This document shows positions 38,908 through 41,952 of a stretch of 41,952 nucleotides of DNA, piece after piece. The translations under genes and the position numbers were made by a program. Under the pieces are notes generated by a model, which worked only from the letters and a program-made list of their open reading frames with translations, searched no databases and had not been told where the DNA came from. How positions within the stretch are numbered: the first letter of the stretch is position 1; each line of letters begins with the position of its first letter. The stretch comes from UBA7398 sp964597305 (GTDB lineage: Bacteria > Actinomycetota > Actinomycetes > Nanopelagicales > Nanopelagicaceae): the NCBI GenBank assembly GCA_964597305.1, contig CAZQWU010000007.1, forward strand, positions 1 to 41,952. Reading direction: 5' to 3'.

Positions 38908-40248
38908 GTGAGTAAGCAAATAAAAAAGCGGTCCAAAGTCGGAGTTGATTGGGCCGCGCTACTCACAGGTCTAGGTCTTGGACTCACGATCGCCCTCCAA
39001 CTTGAAACGACGACGAAGGAAGATTGGTCGTCGGTATATGCCATCGTCACTTCGATCTCACGAACGTGCGCTTTAGTAGGAACTTATTTAGCTTTAGTAG
39101 GACTTCTCCTAGTTGCTCGAATCCCCCTTGTTGAACGTGCCGTTGGCCATGATCGATTGGTTACTTGGCATCGCAAACTTGGGCCCTATTCGCTCTTTCT
39201 CATTGGGTTTCATGTTCTCTTTGTTTCATTGGGATATGCAGGACTTGAACAAATTCCTACTATCAAAGAGATATGGCGACTCGTCACGCGTTTTCCATGG
39301 ATGTTACCTGCCTTTGTCGGCTTCATTTTCTTTATTGCAGCTGGCGTAACGTCATATAAAAAAGTTCGTGCGAAGATGTCGTACGAAACGTGGTGGACAG
39401 TACATCTTTACACCTATCTCGCTATTGCTCTTTCATTCATGCACCAAGTACTGACAGGCCCGATGTTTATCGATCACCCATTAAATAGATTCTTCTGGAA
39501 TGTTCTTTACATCATCGTGGTCGGCGCACTTCTCGTATGGCGATTTATTATTCCGGTTATTCGATCTCTCAGACTTGGTCTTCGCGTTGAATCTGTTACT
39601 GAAGAGGGACCGGGAATGTTCTCTGTGATCATGCGCGGTAGAAATGTTGAATCATTAGGCGCGCAAGGCGGTCAATTTTTTGGATGGCGCTTTCTCACTC
39701 GCGGACATTGGTGGATATCTCATCCCTATTCACTCTCAGCAGCTCCTACAAAAAAATATTTACGAATTACGATAAAAAATCTTGGCGATCATTCAGGGTC
39801 GATAAGAAATATTCGTCCAGGGACTCGAGTGTTTCTCGAAGGACCATACGGTGCATTTACCGCAGGCCGTGCCTCTAAGGGATATGTCACGTTAATTGGC
39901 GGTGGCGTGGGCATCACACCAATCCGAGCTATTGTGGAAGAGTTTCCGCCACAATTTAGTATCGATGTAATTTTCCGAGCATCTCGACCAGAAGACATAA
40001 TTTTGCGCGAGGAACTTGACTACTTAGCTGAACAAAAAGGAGCGCGCATTCACTATTTAATCGGACCCCGATCCCAACATCCCATGGATGCTCGCTCAAT
40101 ACAAAAAATTGTTCCTACGTTTCGTGACTCCGATGTTTATATTTGCGGACCTACCCCCTTAGTGGAAGCAGTTCGCCAAGCAGCACATGACGTTGGAATT
40201 CCAAAAAACAGATTCCATGATGAGGCTTTTGCCTTTCATGGCGAGTAA
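38908..40248 (+). CDS. Ferric reductase-like membrane flavocytochrome
   Basis: 446 residues from the GTG at 38908 (an in-frame GTG at 38887 is also possible). Six membrane helices carry paired histidines: WHRKLGPYSLFLIGFHVL and WWTVHLYTYLAIALSFMHQV, the heme ligands of ferric-reductase-like domains. The FAD part is HPYSLSAAPTKKYL with PGTRVFLEGPYGAF, the NAD(P) part is TLIGGGVGITPIRAIVEE, and the end is VYICGPTPLVEAVRQAAHD. It lacks a C-terminal ferredoxin domain. It should carry electrons from cytoplasmic NAD(P)H across the membrane. With the next two genes (31 and 6 bp apart) it forms an electron-transfer operon. Confidence 0.88.
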   Translation: MSKQIKKRSKVGVDWAALLTGLGLGLTIALQLETTTKEDWSSVYAIVTSISRTCALVGTYLALVGLLLVARIPLVERAVGHDRLVTWHRKLGPYSLFLIGFHVLFVSLGYAGLEQIPTIKEIWRLVTRFPWMLPAFVGFIFFIAAGVTSYKKVRAKMSYETWWTVHLYTYLAIALSFMHQVLTGPMFIDHPLNRFFWNVLYIIVVGALLVWRFIIPVIRSLRLGLRVESVTEEGPGMFSVIMRGRNVESLGAQGGQFFGWRFLTRGHWWISHPYSLSAAPTKKYLRITIKNLGDHSGSIRNIRPGTRVFLEGPYGAFTAGRASKGYVTLIGGGVGITPIRAIVEEFPPQFSIDVIFRASRPEDIILREELDYLAEQKGARIHYLIGPRSQHPMDARSIQKIVPTFRDSDVYICGPTPLVEAVRQAAHDVGIPKNRFHDEAFAFHGE

Positions 40249-40279
40249 CGATGATGGCGTGTAAAGAGAGTAGGCGAGC

Positions 40280-41019
40280 ATGAAACGAACCGTACTGATT
40301 ACCACGGGAACGCTCGGTGGATTAGGCGCAGTGCTCGCAGTAACTCCACCACAATTCACACAGAGTGCATCGGTCGATGTCGGCACCTCATCTTCTGGAC
40401 TTACGCAGCAAACCCAGGCGCCAATGCAAACTCAAACTCCTACCCCAACAAGTACGCCAAAGACAAAAAAATCACCAACAACAAGTACGTCAACTCCAGC
40501 CGCACATTCAACACAAGCAACTCCTCGATCAACAACGCAAGCGCAAACACAAACTGCTACGCCAACACNNNNNNNNNNNNNNNNNNNNNNNNNNNNNNNN
40601 NNNNNNNNNNNNNNNNNNNNNNNNNNNNNNNNNNNNNNNNNNNNNNNNNNNNNNNNNNNNNNNNNNNNACTCCAACAAAAACTCAAGCGCCACAAACAAC
40701 AAGTGGGTCATCCGGAACTTTTACAGGCGGAACCTATGATGCAAGTCGCTATGGTCGAGTCTCAGTAACTATTACTGTGAAAAATGGTGAGATTACACAA
40801 AGCAGTGGAACGCAGAGCCCATCAAGTTGGAGCCAAAATGTTATTCCAACGCTTGATAGTTGGATTCCCTCAGGAAAAATCACGATCAGCCAAATCATGT
40901 CCTATAGCGCATCAGAACTTCCTTGCGCGATTGGAAACTCATGTCGATCGAGAGCCTCATACACCGCAACGGCATATTGGAGTTCTCTTCAGTCAGCACT
41001 TAAAAAGGCTGGCTACTAA
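40280..41019 (+). CDS. Exported FMN-binding domain protein (interrupted by an assembly gap)
   Basis: A single gene broken by 100 N at 40569-40668; the frames before and after the gap differ only because the gap length is arbitrary. The start is MKRTVLITTGTLGGLGAVLA, a signal-anchor, followed by a Thr/Pro/Gln/Ser-rich linker (repeated TPT, TQ, TST) that probably crosses the wall. After the gap the FMN-binding domain reads GTFTGGTYDASRYGRVSVTI and ends YTATAYWSSLQSALKKAGY. The flavin-attachment motif, usually SGATYT, reads SRASYT, so Ser would be the acceptor. The flanking apbE supplies the enzyme that attaches FMN. Confidence 0.85.
40569..40668. other. Scaffold gap (100 N) in a repetitive linker
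   Basis: Exactly 100 N inside a low-complexity Thr/Pro/Gln coding stretch, where short reads commonly fail to assemble. True length unknown. Confidence 0.98.
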
Positions 41020-41025
41020 ATATTT

Positions 41026-41790
41026 ATGCGAATATTTCGCGAGATTGAGGTATGGGGAACTGTACTTCTTCTTGATATCGCTTCACCGAACCACTCCGAA
41101 AGTGAGTTAGACGAAGCAGTTGCTGAAGTAACAACGTTTGTTCATCATGTCGACCGAATATTTTCTCCATTTAAAGAAGACTCAGAAGTCTGTCGCATTC
41201 GACGCGGAGAACTGTCACTCGACTACGCACATGGTGATTTACGAGAAGTGTGGCAATTATGTCTCGATATTAAATCTCTTACTTACGGAGCCTTTGATCC
41301 GTGGAAGATTCCTGGTGGATTTGATCCTTCCGGAATTGTTAAAGGCTGGGCTGCGGATAAATGCGCGGACATCATTCTTGCGCACAATATTCCACATCTA
41401 CTTATTAACGCCTCCGGTGATATCACAGTGCGAGGTGGAGAATTAATCGACGGAAAAACTAAGCCATGGACTCTGGGAGTAACCGATCCCGACAATAAAG
41501 AAAATATTGTCACAACTTTTTCGATTGCAAATGGTGCTATTGCAACAAGCGGCGACTATGAAAAAGGCGCACACATCACCGATCCATTTACTGGATTAAT
41601 TGCAATCGGCGCTCGCTCGGTAACAATTGTTGGTCCGTCGGGAGCCTACGCTGATGCATTAGCTACTGCTGTCATGGTGAGCGGTATGGATGGCGCTCCT
41701 TGGTTTGATCACACAGCGCTAGGCGAGTATGAGGTTTTTGCAATCAATCGACATAACCGAACTTCATGGCGCTATTGCGCTACTCGCTAA
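41026..41790 (+). CDS. apbE: FAD:protein FMN transferase
   Basis: 254 residues, slightly short. FSPFKEDSEVCRIRRGE near residue 46, FDPSGIVKGWAADKCADIIL near 103, INASGDITVRGG, and IATSGDYEKGAHITDPFTG with ADALATAVMVSG near the end match ApbE, which moves FMN from FAD onto a Thr/Ser of target proteins. There is no lipobox or signal peptide, so the N-terminus is cytoplasmic or the export route differs. The start lies 6 bp after the FMN-binding gene stop, so the two are coupled, and that protein is the obvious target. Confidence 0.93.
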   Translation: MRIFREIEVWGTVLLLDIASPNHSESELDEAVAEVTTFVHHVDRIFSPFKEDSEVCRIRRGELSLDYAHGDLREVWQLCLDIKSLTYGAFDPWKIPGGFDPSGIVKGWAADKCADIILAHNIPHLLINASGDITVRGGELIDGKTKPWTLGVTDPDNKENIVTTFSIANGAIATSGDYEKGAHITDPFTGLIAIGARSVTIVGPSGAYADALATAVMVSGMDGAPWFDHTALGEYEVFAINRHNRTSWRYCATR

Positions 41791-41952
41791 CGCGCTATAT
41801 TGCACAAGTCAATTCAACTCTCGCAACGCTGGATCGAACCAAGATTATTGAGCTCGCGAGCTACTTTGACTTCTGAAATAACGCAGAACACGCGCCACTT
41901 CCGTAACGGCACATTAACGAGCTAAATGAGGCGGACCTAATTTTAAAGTCCG
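41791..41952. other. Unassigned stretch at the right edge
   Basis: No convincing gene in 162 bp. The last 21 bases contain an imperfect inverted repeat (CGGACCT / AAGTCCG, one mismatch) cut by the window edge that could be a terminator arm. Short open frames exist on both strands but have no start signal. Confidence 0.3.

Noticed and set aside
41791..41952. Short frames on both strands at the right edge, including a Cys-containing 17-residue one on minus
   Set aside because: No promoter, ribosome-binding site or family resemblance, and the region is cut by the window end.
1..41952. CRISPR arrays, phage genes, insertion sequences, attachment sites
   Set aside because: I looked for spaced repeats, transposase or integrase motifs and terminal repeats and saw none; the tRNA shows no integrase gene or repeated 3' end nearby.

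Overview
The window looks like a chromosomal stretch of a low-GC, compact actinobacterium, probably of the freshwater acI / Nanopelagicales type. That placement is inference. It rests on actinobacteria-restricted families (SepX/GlpR-like membrane protein, DUF2530, DUF3027, DUF3263, a CspB-type cold-shock protein with a C-terminal extension), on citrate synthase, SerC and a ChoD-like oxidase that closely resemble what I remember of the mycobacterial proteins, on AT-leaning coding sequence, and on very tight packing with 1-99 bp gene overlaps. There is no sign of phage, insertion sequence, plasmid or CRISPR. Two runs of exactly 100 N (33102-33201 and 40569-40668) are scaffold gaps.

Layout. 1-2556: a SepX/GlpR-like membrane protein (cut by the window edge), a RimJ-type acetyltransferase and a shrunken MoeA-like protein on the minus strand, then 5-formyl-THF cyclo-ligase on plus. 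2569-6203 (minus): acyl-CoA dehydrogenase, a CopD-CtaG fusion and a CopC-like protein. 6260-9669: FmdB zinc ribbon, a 35-residue gene on the other strand, an MMPL exporter and purU. 9676-9748: tRNA-Arg(CCT). 9844-16106: a saccharopine-dehydrogenase-like enzyme, an SDR, a secreted coiled-coil protein, a Tat-exported Rieske protein, a GGDEF protein and homospermidine synthase. 16127-18348: photolyase and an esterase, divergent. 18335-24212 (minus): maltodextrin locus malE-malF-malG-amylase with no ATPase gene. 24377-27427: citrate synthase, pdxH, serC. 27439-30482: two MFS transporters, two very small membrane proteins and a cold-shock protein. 30605-33083: groEL with a CIRCE operator, and DUF3027. 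33216-36328: DUF3263, a PLP decarboxylase and an SDR/DUF2867 protein. 36352-38805: alpha/beta hydrolase and ChoD-like GMC oxidase, convergent and overlapping. 38908-41790: ferric-reductase-like protein, FMN-binding protein and ApbE.

How the genes fit together. Three modules stand out. First, the MoeA-like protein has lost domain II and the substrate-binding residues of molybdenum insertases, and it sits with a SepX/GlpR-like membrane protein. That points to the gephyrin-like cell-division role known from Corynebacterium rather than cofactor synthesis. Second, the maltodextrin genes form one transport-and-hydrolysis unit with a strong stem-loop after malE. Third, the membrane reductase, secreted FMN carrier and ApbE form an extracytosolic flavin electron-transfer chain.

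A genome-style signal runs through the window: at least a dozen start codons lie 6-7 nt after a TANNNT hexamer, which indicates leaderless mRNAs. In three divergent intergenic spaces the two opposing -10 boxes overlap. The clearest is 29912-29928, where one 7-bp element appears to serve two ATGs 18 bp apart.
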